DNA of 64,000 nucleotides, taken from positions 1-64,000 of the forward strand of contig FMBT01000477.1 of the NCBI GenBank assembly GCA_900095095.1, read 5' to 3'. This DNA comes from Fragilariopsis cylindrus CCMP1102 (lineage: Eukaryota > Bacillariophyta > Bacillariophyceae > Bacillariales > Bacillariaceae). The notes beneath the pieces are model-generated. The model saw only the letters and a list, made by a program, of their open reading frames with translations. It was not told where the DNA came from and searched no databases. The translations under genes were made by a program, and so were the position numbers. Positions 10,958-23,800 of the stretch are shown piece by piece (position 1 is the stretch's first letter; each line of letters starts with the position of its first letter).

Positions 10958-13417
10958 ATGTCTTCCCGAAACAATAATAACAACAACAAACTTATCGACA
11001 ATGACGAATCCAACAAAAATATAACTAACAATCAAATCAAATCAAAAAAACAATTAAAGGATCTAAATATGTGCCGCCGCATCTGAGAAACTCTCAGAGT
11101 GGTGGTGGTGGAAGTGATTCCCAACAACAGCAACAACCTGCCCGAAGTAGTTACAGTGGTGGAGGTGGCGGCGGCGGTGGTGGTGGCCGCGGAGGTGGAG
11201 GAGGAGGTTACAACAACGACCGGTAAGTTATTTTGCTCGTTTTTTCGTCTATATTCTATCATACGTTTGAATACAAGAAAAAATTGAATCGAATTGATGA
11301 CAAGTGTGGTAAAAATTCATTGAAAAGCGAGAGAGAGCGAGAAAAAAGTGAAAAAGCGTGGAACTAGATCAGAATTTAAAACAAGAATAAATTGTTCGAC
11401 AAATTCATTCGTAATAACTAGCTTCATAAACTAACTTTTACTCATTTCTCTGTTTTCTTTCCCCTGAACTTTGTGTTTGTTTTAATTAATATTTGTCTAT
11501 ATTTTCTAGACGAGGAAGCAACCATGGCGATGACCGACGTGGAAGTTACGGTGGCGGAAGAGGTGGTGGCGATTCAAGAGGACCACCACAAGGAGGTGGG
11601 GGTGGTGGAGGAGGAGAACCTCGTCGTAATTCTCGTTGGAGTGAAGTAGATGCCGGTGGTGGAGGCGATGACCGTCGTGGAAGTAACTATGGTGATCGTG
11701 GTGGAGGACGAGGCGGTGGTGGCGGATATAACGACCGTCGTGGTTCTTCCTACGGTTCACGTACCAATGAACGTGGATTCCATGGTGATATTCAACCCGA
11801 TCCACGTATGGAACGTCAACTGTTCGGACAAGAAGATCATCAAGTTACCGGTATTAACTTTGATAATTATGATAAAATCCCTGTTGAAGTTTCTGGTGAA
11901 AATTCACCTGATCCTATTACCGAGTACACCGTTGATACTATCGGTGAAGATCTGTATCGTAATACTCAACTTTGTGGATACCAACGACCAACACCTGTCC
12001 AAAAATATTCTTGTCCTATCGGTAGTGCCGGTCGGGATTTAATGGCCTGTGCCCAAACTGGTTCTGGTAAAACTGCTGGTTTCTTATTTCCGATCATTAT
12101 GGCTATGATTAAGAATGGTGGACGAGAAGCTCCTGATAATGGTCGCCGTCAGGTCTATCCTGAAGCATTGATCATGGCCCCAACACGTGAACTTGCACAA
12201 CAAATTTATGAAGAAGGTCGTCGTTTCTGTTACTGTACCGGAATTGCTACAGTCTGTATTTATGGTGGTGCAGAAGTTAGAGAACAACTCCGTCAAATCG
12301 AGCGTGGTTGTGATTTACTAGTTGCAACTCCTGGTCGACTTGTCGATTTGATTGAACGTGGTCGTCTCGGTATGGACAATATCCAATTCTTAGTCTTGGA
12401 CGAAGCTGATCGTATGCTTGATATGGGTTTCGGTACGTGTCGTGCCGTGCCGTGTTATTTTTTTGACCTCTTTTTTGTTTTGATACAATATTCTCTAATA
12501 CAACCTATCCTATGCTATCATTCTTCTTGTCCTGTACAGAGCCTCAAATTCGTCGCATTGTCGAAGAATCCGGTATGCCTCAAGGTGATGGCCGTCAAAC
12601 AATGATGTTCAGTGCGACCTTCCCCGCTCAGATCCAACGTTTGGCAAGTGATTTCCTCCGTGATTACATCTTTTTAACTGTTGGTCGTGTCGGAGCGGCT
12701 TCCAAGGATGTTACTCAAACGGTTGAGTACGTCGAAGAACGTGACAAGTTGGATGCTGTTATGAAATACCTTTTGACGATTGAGGATGGATTAATTTTAA
12801 TCTTCACAGAAACTAAGCGTAACTGTGATTACCTCGAGGACGTATTGTGTGCCAAGGGCTTTCCTGCTTGTTCCATTCACGGTGATAAGAGCCAACGTGA
12901 ACGTGAAGATTCGTTACGTAGTTTCAAAAAGGGTATCACTCCCGTTATGGCAGCTACCGATGTTGCTAGTCGTGGTTTGGACATCCCCAATGTCACTCAA
13001 GTTATCAATTACGATTTACCAACCAACATTGATGATTATGTGCATCGAATTGGACGTACTGGTCGTGCTGGAAATACCGGTAACGCACTTTCTTTCGTAA
13101 ATGAAAAGAATTCCGGTGTTATCCGTGAACTTCGTGATATGCTCGATGAGAATGAGCAGGTAGTTCCTCCATGGCTGAACCAAATGGCAGCCAACAGTGG
13201 TAACCGCGGCGGTGGTGGTCGTGGCCGTAATAGCGGTGGCAGCAAGAACTTTGGTGGACGTGATTTCCGTAAAAGTGGCGGCGGTGGAGGAGGAGGAGGT
13301 GGTGGAGGAGGACAACGCCAAAGTGGGTACGGTGGTGGTGGAGGCTTCGGTGGTGGCGGTGGATATGGAGGAGGAAGCGGAAGCAGCAATGGTGGAAACT
13401 TTGGTGGTGCCTGGTAA
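10958..13417 (+). CDS. DED1: DED1/DDX3-type DEAD-box RNA helicase
   Basis: Exons 10958-11222, 11510-12432 and 12540-13417 join with GT-AG introns of 287 and 107 bases to give 688 residues. In order: a short Asn/Lys N-terminus; KYVPPHLRN (the DED1/DDX3 eIF4E-binding-type motif); a Gly/Arg-rich RGG region; [15 protein letters not shown]; a Q motif ([12 protein letters not shown]); AQTGSGKT (motif I); [27 protein letters not shown] (motif V); [10 protein letters not shown] (motif VI); and a second Gly-rich tail ending in GGAW. The enzyme unwinds RNA with ATP during translation initiation, in the cytoplasm. All core motifs are intact. One A appears to be missing from the A7 run at 11044-11050, between the ATG and the YVPPHLR motif; without it, no in-frame ATG precedes the motif. 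Confidence 0.92.
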
Positions 13418-14552
13418 AATAAAAACAATGCAATGCATTTCCTCTCTTTCCTCTCTACTGCTTTGGCACACACGGACGATCTTCAAAATTCTCCCTGTCC
13501 CATAAACTTCGTTCCTTATTTACAAAATTAGTCCTTAATAATTTCATCTCTCGTAGTACATGTGTAGCATCATCCGGCACAAGGACGTCCAGAAAACTAC
13601 CATGTGGGATTGGATTATAAAAAATAAAAAAATAAAATTTCACACGCGATTGATTCTTTTTTATTCTTTAACAATTTATTAAAAATCGAATCATCAAATA
13701 ATTACTGTTACATAATTCATTGTAGGAGGTCACCTCCTAGTTTGTGTACAAATATATTAGTATACCGAATACAGGAACACCTCTTAAGAAAAGAAAAAGC
13801 GGTAGCTCACTAGTCGTTCGTTGTCCTACTATTATTAGCCTTCTATAGTAGCTTCTACTAGCTAGTAGTGCAGATGGTAGCTCTGCTAACCGATGTCCTT
13901 CGTCTGTACTAGTACCGGTAAGAGCTTCTTTTCAATAAGTTGTGCTAATGGTTGCTGCCCTGGTACGGATTGCTTTTTGATGGCCATATAGGCCTCTGCA
14001 TTTGCTTTGACTCAGGTAGGATTATTTGTAGAATAACTAGCTAGAAAGCTATCTCAAACGATGAATAAGTAGTTTTTGCTCTACTGGTAGTAGTAAAAAA
14101 GTTTTAAAAAAAGCAAATCTAAAGGCAGGTACACGTACTGTATTTGAATACAACGATGAATGATAATGATAATGATAGATATATAATTAATTATTGGTTG
14201 GTAGTGTAGCTTCAAATGTATTAATGGAATGGAATGAGGTCGAAAAATCTCCCATACCACAATTGAAATCTATCAGAAACAAACCTGTGTTTGAAATTGC
14301 ATGGTATCCAATAGTAGTAAACGAGTATGAATGAATGAATGATGAATGAATGAATGGGTCGAATCCTTACAACAAAAATAACAACAGATGCATCATATTG
14401 TATTTATTGTTATTCCTTCCGTTTACGACGCAACAACTGGACAATATAATATATTATGAAGCGTTCACATTCCTTCACATTTATTCACTATGATTCTAAC
14501 TTATTTTTATTTGATCTTATTTTGTTTCCTTTCTTTTAGATCTTATTTAAAC
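13418..14552. other. Intergenic between convergent DED1 and transporter genes
   Basis: No gene is seen. It holds 3' UTRs, ATGA-type short repeats at about 14330-14355, and a perfect inverted repeat, TAGGAGGT-C-ACCTCCTA, at 13723-13739. The inverted repeat is about 300 bases past the DED1 stop and could form a small hairpin. Confidence 0.45.
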
Positions 14553-15747
14553 TTACGGCTCAGCCCGCTTCATCGGTGATCTTCGAAGTAAAAGTAATTC
14601 GGTTTCGTCGTCGTCGTCGTCGTCGTCGCCACCTCCACCTCCACCAGGTGTTAATGATGATTTCAATGTCGATGGTGAATTATTAGTTGCTGTTGCTGCT
14701 ACTGCCTCTGTTGCTACTGCTGATACTTCTACTGTTGCATCAAATGTATAATTACAAATTGATATAATAACTTGTAGTCCAGCAATGATCATTGATGGTG
14801 TTAATGGACCACCTAAAAATAAATGATCCAACACACCAGTTAATACGATTGCACCAGTGGTCGCTAATGTTTTTAATATCGAATCACCATATTTAATGGA
14901 TAACGCCACTAATAAACCACCAGCAGCACCGAGTACACTTAATCCGAATGCCAGTATCGACCAACCAGTAAAGAACCCACCAGCTGTACCACCACCATTA
15001 CCAATAATAAATAATAAGTAAACAGGAACTGAACTTAATGCTAATTGAAAATTACGTTCCCAGATACCTAATTGTAATGGATCTGTTTTAATAACTTTTT
15101 CAAAATATATGGATGCAAACCCTGATAATGTCACTTCAATTAATACAGCAGTTGTACCTAATAGTGCATTCCCTGTACCTGTACATCTGTACCACTATCA
15201 CTATCATTACTACTACTACTACTAAAAATACCACCCCATATTGGTTCACTAAATAATAATACACCTAACATTAATGTCAGTAAGGAACGCCATTTCGTCC
15301 ATGAATAGGAACGTTTTAAAATAATAGTTGAAAATGTGGCTGTTGTTAATATTTTACACTGTGCAAATATTGTAAATGTTCCTGCACTAATATTTCGTAA
15401 TGAAATAAAACTTAATATATTCATTGCACCATATATTAATGCTAACACAAACATCTTTTTAGATGTTGATATTAAATATAAAAGTTGATTTGATAATGAT
15501 ATTGATTTACGTTGATGTTGTTGGTTTGATGGTGATGTTTGTTGTTGCTGAAATGATGATCCTTCTATATCAATAGAAGATGATGAGGTTGATGATGATA
15601 ACACAGAAGAACTAGCAGTATCATTATTAGCAGATTTCAAATTCTTTGATATCATCCATGCTGAATAAACTATCTTAATCAATTCTGCTACCAATAAAAG
15701 TTCATGCTGGAATAGTAATGGGTAGTGAAATGTGAAATGCGATTGTG

Positions 15748-15781
<34 letters not shown>

Positions 15782-16784
15782 ATAGTAAGTAAGTATAAGT
15801 AAGTAAGTATAAACAAGTATTAGGAAAAAAAAAGTGGGAAAACACAAAACAAGAATGACACTTGAACAAACGAACGAACGAACGAACAAACGGAAAGAAT
15901 GTGAAGTCGAAATTGAAGTTAAAGTCAAATCGAAAAGTTTTGGCAAGTTGAGTTGAGGTGAATTGAGTTGAGGCCCCCTCATACTCGAATGAAAATGAAA
16001 ATTTAAAAATCTGGTCTCTTGTAAGTAATGGCAGGATAGCATATAGCATATAGCATTCCTTATAGCATACAAGGTATAGCATATAACATAGGACCACCGT
16101 ACTGTCGATGATTATTTCTATTTTTCTTCGCGCAGCTTTGGCGGGTGGAGGAAGGAAGGAGGAGAGTATGTGATTTCCTTTCCCTTCCTCTCTGTTGCTT
16201 ATTTTACTTTATTGCTTTTTTTTTTTCTTCTTTCTTTCTTTCTCTCTTTCCCTTCCGTGATAGTAAATGCTTCTACTTTCTTCTTCTTCTTTCTCCCAAT
16301 CGTATTCAATTATTACTCAATAATTCAAATTCAATTACTCGTATTCAAATACGATTACGCTAATTCAAATATAAAAATTCAACACGAACATGAACACTAT
16401 ACAATTGCATTAAAACAACACAACAGGTAAATCAATACAGTACGTAATATAGTACGTAATATATATATATATATATATAGTAACATAACATAACATAAAA
16501 CGTACCTTTGAATAATCTTCTTTTAATACACCTTGACTATATCTTCTTAATACAGTAAATAATGAATTTTGTAAACATAATACAATTAATACCATTAAAC
16601 GTGTACTATTCATATAACTTGTTATCGTTGATAAAAACGTCGGCATCATATTACAACAAATAATATTATTATTATTTGATTTTGATTTTGATTTTGATAA
16701 TGCTGATGCTGATGCTGATGCTGATGTTAATGATATTAAATTTTCGTGACTGTTAGTTTTTTTAGTAGAACGATGAAACAGCAT
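14553..16784 (-). CDS. SLC35A-type nucleotide-sugar transporter
   Basis: Two exons (16784-16506 and 15706-14553) flank a 799-base intron. With one added base near 15170-15185 they give 477 residues. About ten hydrophobic segments are visible. Typical family stretches are TRLMVLIVLCLQNS, HELLLVAELIKIVYSAWM, NISAGTFTIFAQCKILTTA (which matches the NLxAAxYQVxYQLKILTTA block), WRSLLTLMLGVLLF and TLSGFASIYFEKVIK. These place it in the UDP-sugar/CMP-sialic acid transporter group (SLC35A), which exchanges a nucleotide sugar for the nucleoside monophosphate across the Golgi or ER membrane. The substrate cannot be told from sequence. The N-terminus is Ser/Lys-rich and the tail has an Asp run. The intron carries an AAGT tetranucleotide repeat (about 15747-15785). 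Confidence 0.8.
15747..15785. repeat. (AAGT)n microsatellite in transporter intron
   Basis: About ten tandem AAGT units with one interruption, lying wholly within the intron near its acceptor. Confidence 0.85.
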
Positions 16785-17866
16785 ATCCCTCCCCCTCCTC
16801 TTTCTTTCTTTCTTTCTTTTTCTCTTGTTGGCTGCCTACTTTTTTGCTTTTCTTGCTTGCTTGGTCTTGCTTCGTTTTTCTTGATTAATTAACCTGTAGT
16901 AGTAGCAAAATAGTAGTACCTGTAGACACTTGACTTGAGATGACATGACTTGCGTTTGCGATGAGAGGAAAAAAAGAGCGATAGAATATATATTAAAGGT
17001 CAGATCCTTCGGATTCACGCGCAAAGGTTGCTTCCATACGTGGATAAAAATAAAATATCGATGCATGCAGGACTGCATACAGTGTTATTATGATGGCATC
17101 CAGTAAATTATTGATTTTAAATTTATATTTGGATCATTATGTTTGATTTCTTCGATCTTCGAATCAATCAATCGAATGAAGGAATGAATGAATTCAATCC
17201 AATCCAATCCAATCCAATCTTCGAAAAAGAAAACCAAATCGTTCAAATACAATCTTGCAATGATAAAAGTCCATCGCAATCGAATTGAATCTGCGGTACA
17301 GTAGTGCTGCGTTGCGTTGCGTTGCGTTGAGTTGAGTTGAGTTGAGTTGCGTTGTGTTGAGTGTCCTATTTCTGTTTGTTGTATGCATATTGAAACGTTT
17401 GTTCGTCGTCAGATAATAAGGGAATGTTGTGTTGTGTTGTGTTGTGTTGTGTTAGAATGAATCAAATTATAATCAAATTATAATTACACCAATCATTAAT
17501 TATGGCTATGGAATGCCTGGGCCTATAACAACAATAATAACGATAACAGTAACAATAATAGTAGCAAATGTTTACCTGCACCGTGAGTGTAAAGTGGTAC
17601 GTACTGTAGTCAACACTAATCCCTCTATATTATGATTGATCAATTAATTATAATGAACTATATTATCATAGATGGTGTATAAATAACAGTATAGAGTATA
17701 CAAGCAGGGCCTACAGTAAATTTTGGTAATAGCTAGCTAGATCCAATATACAAATGGCTAATATCTCCTAGTAGTGGAAGAGGTCGTAACATATTATTAT
17801 CCGTGCAATATCTTTAGTGATTTATAATATGATATTAGCCGCGAAGGATTCGATTCATTCTTTTTA
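16785..17866. other. Intergenic with pentanucleotide repeats
   Basis: No gene is supported. It lies between the transporter start and the end of the TADA1-like gene, and it holds three pentanucleotide arrays (separate entry). The remainder is AT-rich. Confidence 0.5.
17194..17453. repeat. Three pentanucleotide microsatellites
   Basis: The arrays are (CAATC)n at 17194-17218, mixed (GTTGC)/(GTTGA)n at about 17308-17360, and (GTTGT)n at about 17425-17453. All share a GTTGN or CAATC-like core, and similar arrays recur elsewhere in the window. Confidence 0.85.
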
Positions 17867-20800
17867 TTACTCATCTACCGTTTCTGTTTTGTGCAAAGAA
17901 CGAGCACGCATCGCAGCTAAATCTTTAGTACCAAAACCTTTCCCAGGTTTTCCACCACGACCTGTTTGCATCTGTTGTTTTGGAGATGAAGAAGATTCTT
18001 CTTTCTGTACTTCGTCGTCCTTCTTCTCTGTTCCTGTTTCTGATGTGTGCTCGCTGGATTCTCCATTCTTTGGTAAGCCGGTCCCTTGCTTCGATTGTTC
18101 AGCATTCGGCCTCTCCAGTTGCTTGGTTAGATTCGTACTATTCTCTTTTGTCTTAGTCTCCTCTTCGGAAGTGGAATCGCCTAAGACCGGATTGTTGGAT
18201 TGAACTATATCATTATCTATTTTCGATGTGGTAGTCGAATTGTTCTCGGTAGGAGTCGTTTCAACCTTTTCTTCTTCGGATGGCTCCTTTTGACTCGCTG
18301 CCCGTGCCATGAGGGCTGCTAGATTTTTTGCACCTCTGCCTGCACCGGACCTTTGTGGTTCCGGTGGTGCATTGGTAGTTGTATTTCCGATCTGCTTCTC
18401 GGTCAAAGTAGCAGGAGCTACATGAGTACTCGCTTGGATTTTCTTCTCAGTTCCTTTTGTTTCGTTTGCGGATGAAGGTTTGCATAAAGCTAATTGTTGT
18501 TGAATCGGATCTGTTTTCACCACCTGCGACTGTGATTTGTCTACTATCGACGGAGACGGCATTGTAAGTTCTGGTGGAGAAATGACACCGTGCAAATCAG
18601 ATCCTAACACCGGTGTTTGAATACCAGCGGGCGACAACTGATGTACGAAAGCTGGAGAATCAGCAACTGAAACTGTCGGATCTGAGCTCTTGCTGCTTGA
18701 TCGATGGCCAACGCCAGGAAGTTGAGCTTGGGAAGTTTTTGTGACTTTCTCTTCTTCGTGTTGAGACGTTGGTCTTGGCTGTCGACTTGTTTCCGCCTTA
18801 TTTTCAACAGATCTGATATGAGATACCCGCGTCTTCTTCTCTTCTGGTTTGCGGTTCTTTGCCATATCCATTATGTTGTTCGATATAAAGCCCTGAACAT
18901 CTCTAAAATCGTTCCCCGCAATAAATGAAGGCATTGAGTTGAAGGCAGATAGAAAGGTTTGTTCAATAGATACTCTCGAGACAGAACCTCCGGTAGACCC
19001 GATATGACCAGAGGGTAACAAATTCAGCGCTGAAAAGATATCCATAGAGTTAAGTTGTTTCTTCAGTCCAATTTCTTCTTCTTCTCGTAGAGCAGTCGCA
19101 TTCTTCCCTTTAGATTCCTTTCTTAACTTATTTGCGACCGAGCTCAACAAATTTGGATAATGCAACGATTGAGGGTAGATTTCAGCTTTCTCCGTACATA
19201 TCTTAAATTTGATCGAATCATTCAATATATTCTTGACGTGTTCTTTCAGGGCTACAGTCAATACCCACATAGCGTTGTCGGTGACTTTCAGTCCATTTTC
19301 TTCCGCAGTATCTCGGAAGAAGGGGTCGACAACTAACGCTCCAGGAATACACGAAGAAGTACATGGGCCGATTGCTTCTTTCTGAGGATTTTGTAGCGTC
19401 TCATATGCTGCATCGTAATGCTGTTCCCATCGTTCTTTATACGGTGTATATTCATCTTGATGAGGGACACTCGAGATATGTAGCATGTCATTCAACGGAT
19501 CGTACAATGGGGTGTTTTCCTTTTTGCATGGCTTCATTGAATTGACAATCTTAGGAATTCTGACACGAGCCTGCCATTTCAAAGGAATGTGCTCTGACAC
19601 CTCAGAGTATGGAACAAAACTTTTCATTACACGCCTCATAATACCTGCGTACAAGACAAAAATAGATCAAAGAATTAGGATCATATTTGAAGAAACATAG
19701 AAGACGACGATGAAACATGACTTACCCATGATGAATCTATTGTGAATTTTCCTAAGCCTTTTCGATCTTAAAAATGCAGCAATAGCTTCGTCGCACTGCT
19801 TGGATATGTTAGTGCTCTGCGGACCTGACAAACGAAGGCGAACAGCGTCCCAATAAATACTGAAGATTCGTTCGAAACCCCTGCCGCGATGAATCTGACT
19901 TCCAACAGAATAAAGCAACATTTTGACACGGTTCATTTTACTTTCGTCAAATCCATTAAAGCTCGAAGGACCTTCAACTGGAGTGGGTCCTCGTTTCGCT
20001 TTTGACATTTCCACCCAAGCAACTTTCGGTTCGCTTTCTTCAGGATTCACGGTTGTTTCTGTTTCAAGTCTCGCACTCAACGTTGATTCGGCTTCATCGT
20101 GTAGTATTCCACTTGCGCTTCTCGATTCCGATGGTCTTTCTATTCCATGAACTTCCGTGGAATTTTCAGTCGATAATTTCTGATTTGGTACCGTTAGATG
20201 ATTTTCTTTGCTATCAAGAAAGTTCTTTATAGAAACTTTTTTGATAGTCTCATCACTGGACTCTATTTGGAGGTTCGTTTCTGGTAGCGGCTCTTTCTGT
20301 GTCCTCGTCTCGTCGGTAGTTTCAATATCCACGCGGGTAACATCTTTTGAATCGACTTTGCCATTGAATCGACCGTATCATCGACCGTATCTTCGACATC
20401 CATGTGGGTAGCGCCGTCCACATGCACGTCATTAGCGCCGACTGTAAAGACTTTGGCAAGTGTGTCGATTGCGGTCGATGCACTCATTTGAATCGGATCT
20501 GTATCACGTGATGCCAGTAGACTTGAAGAGACTGGGTCGGAGTCGGCTATGTTCGATTCTTCCGTAGTAGACGTTTTGTTTGATTCTTCCGTAGCAGATA
20601 TTTTAGCATGATTCCTTCCGCTTTCATCGGACTGAGACGAATTTATCTTCGATGAAGTTGATTTGATAATGTTACAAGTTTTTGCATCCGATTCGATGTC
20701 CTCTAACACACCTGTTGCATGCGGTCCATCAGCAACTATCTCCTCATGTTCGTCCTGACCGGCGGTTTGTACCAGAGGTACTTGCTTCTGTGAGTTAGCC

Positions 20801-23800
20801 TCTATATCGTTGCCATCTTCACGGTGGGTATCATTAGTGGCGGTATTCGCAACAATTTCTTCATTTTCTCCTGATTCAATTGACTCGGTAGCAAGCTTTT
20901 CGATTTCAGAGGAGCAATTGGCATTTGACATAGACTCTTCTCGACTAGATTCAGGCTCTTCCTCTTCAATTCCTTCAGTTTCCTTTGACTGTTCTTGCGA
21001 CATCGATTCAGTTTTTTTATCGGATACATGGGTGTCGGAAGAGCGATCACTACGATGTGTTTCGTCCTCAGTCAGACTCCCACTATCGGTCGTTGCCGTT
21101 GTATGTTCTTTCACAACCTTTAGTTTATTTTCGCTATCAGTAAAAAGATTCGATTCATCTGTTTTCGCGTGACCAAAAACTTTAACCGATGTTTCCCTCA
21201 CAGTTTCGTCGCGTGAGACCATGGTAGTATCATCGGAATCACACGCGATCTTTGATACTAAATTGTTAGCTTTGATTGCTTTTTCGTTTCTGACATTTTC
21301 TCCTTGAATATTGGCAGTATTTGCCGCATTAGTATTGGTATCTTGCTGATCGTTATCGTTCGTTGGAACCATAGACTCCTCAGCGGGACCCAAATTTCTA
21401 TCCGATATGTTGTCCTTGAAAGAACTGTAACGTGTACCACTTTCTCCGACAGTTTGAATGTCAACTGCTGCAACAGCCTTTGAGCCTTCACATCCGACGA
21501 CTTTTTCTACTTGACTAGTCACTCCAGAACGTGAAGAGTTCTCAGCCGTTTTTTCTGATTTCAAGTCCGAGAATTCTATTTGACCGTCGTCGGCAAGAAC
21601 TACAGACTTGTCTAATGATCTCATCACAAATATTTCCGTGGCGCCATCGTCAGTACTCTTTGTGTCGACTAGAGTCGTTACTTCGCCGTTAGCTGAGGCT
21701 TTATTGAACGAAGGATCTTCCGCAATTTGTAGTTGATCGATCTGGGGTTTATCTGCCATCACGTTAAATACGTCGTCAACATTTGTAGTGTTCATCGTTT
21801 CAGATATAACACCGACTTGCAGAGCTACATTCGTCGTTGAATTTGTGCGGCTCTTTCCTTCTACCAAATGCAACTTATCTTGCTCATCGTTTTGACTAAC
21901 AGAGATCTCATCTGTATCACTCTCCTTCTTGTCAGCATTAGCATCTGGAATGATATTTTGGACGTCATTATCATCTTTTCCGATCGTTCGAGCACGCTTC
22001 TTTGGTTGCGTCTGCGTTCCTTCTGTTCCATCTTCATCGTGTTGCTCTTCATCGAGAGATGATGACTCAGTAGTATCCGTTTTCCGTTTTATATGTGTGG
22101 TCTCGATAACGTCCCCTGCCTGCTGTGGATCATCGCCCGAATCGTCGGTTGTCACTTTCTTTGACACTAATGATTCAGTCCCTCGATCAATCTCCTCAAC
22201 GGTAATTTTTGACTGTTCGGTGTTTGGTACATTCTTTTCGTCGCGTACATATTTTTCACTTCGATCCAAATCGTCGACAATCGAGATGGCGTCTTCGCAG
22301 ATTGGTTCAGTTTTCGCGTCCGTTGCCCTAGCTTTGATATCAATTTCCTCTCTCCGTTGATCTTCTTCCTCGTTGACGTGATTCGCAATTCCAATTTCAG
22401 TTGTTTGCGGGTGAGATTCCTCCGTGTTCGTTGTTGTCGTCGTTACGACATCCCCTGATCTAGGTCGTTTCTTCCCTAAGACAGGTTGTGATAGCGAACC
22501 TCCGTCGTTCTCCCCAGACTCTGTCTCCGCCTTTCCGATGTCTGTTGCTGTCGCCACAATATTATCGGCAGTACCAACGGCAGTAGATACGAAAATCGTT
22601 GTTGCTACTACCGCAGCAGCATTATTTGGAATTGATGATGATGAAGCTGGTATATCTATCTGTAATTTACTATCCCTTCTAATCGTGCTAGTATAGGGGC
22701 TACCGATAGACGCTACTATTCCCTTTGATTTTATTGCTTCATCTATAACGGTATTACTCTCCTTCTCCTTGCCGATCCCGTTTATTACAACCGGAGGAGT
22801 GGAATGACCAACACTTACGCTGACCGCGTTACTCGTACCATCATTTGATAATGGTTTCTCGTTGGAATGTGTTTCGTCGTTCGTCACGTTGCTATCGACA
22901 TTTGCATTCATGTCTTCAGTAGACGACGACAAAGATTCTTCCTTTGAACTCCTCCTATCTTCTTTCTCAACAGCAATAATCTTAATGCTTGATCCCCCTT
23001 CGCCAAGAACCGTAGACATTGTATTATCTTCGTTCGACTTTGCCTGTACGTTGTGATTCCCTTCCCAGTTGATTTCCGCTACATTTGTCTCCTCAACAGA
23101 GAAAATCTTCTTATTGTTTGATTCCCCTTCGCCAGTAGCAGTAGGCGGTTTATCGTTATCAACTTTCGACTTCTGCGGCACGACGTGTACCTCCCTTCCC
23201 CTCCTAGCTCGTCGATCGTTGTAGAAGTAGAAGCATTTTGATGAGATGAATTCAAACTAGAATTTCCATTTACAACGTCCATTGCGACATCGTTCAAATC
23301 CGTTGCGATGGTGGTAGAAATAGCTGTGACTTCGGTGGGATTAGCATCAACATTAGCAATAACATCAGCGGGTAGACATTCTACTTCGTCGTCCCGCGGT
23401 ACTTGGTCGTAATTCTCTTGAACCTCCTCATCATCTTTTGCAACTTCATTATTTAATGATTCTGAATGAACTAGAGCAGATTCTTCTATGTTAGATCCCG
23501 TCGTCTGCTCGGTTACTTTACACCAGTAACTGATGACAGCGCGGCTAAAGTAGCAGCAGCAGCATTCTTTGCTGCTTCAACAAGGATGTTTCTTTTATCT
23601 GCAGTTGTTGTGCAAACTGTATCATCTGGTCCACCAATTATCTTTTCTTCTTCCATATTATTTGATTCATTGTGAGATGGCGGTGGAGCGCCACTACCAC
23701 TATTAGCAGAAACAACAGATCCATCATCATCATTATCTTTACTCTTTTTCGGCTCCTTCTTTTCGCGGCGGACGACGGAATCACTTCCATAATCTCCATC

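Noticed and set aside
11044-11050. Programmed ribosomal frameshifting at A-rich runs
   Set aside because: The polarity fits -1 slippage, but the same one-base deficit occurs at non-slippery sites such as GGTACAG and GATACGACG and in almost every gene, so missing bases in the assembly explain it better.
13036-13473. Pro-rich minus-strand open frames opposite the DED1 3' exon
   Set aside because: These are antisense of the Gly-rich DED1 tail and motif VI; the DED1 frame is fully explained.
17194-17453. Pentamer arrays as telomere-like repeats or CRISPR
   Set aside because: The units are not TTAGGG-like, are short and internal, and have no spacer-repeat structure.
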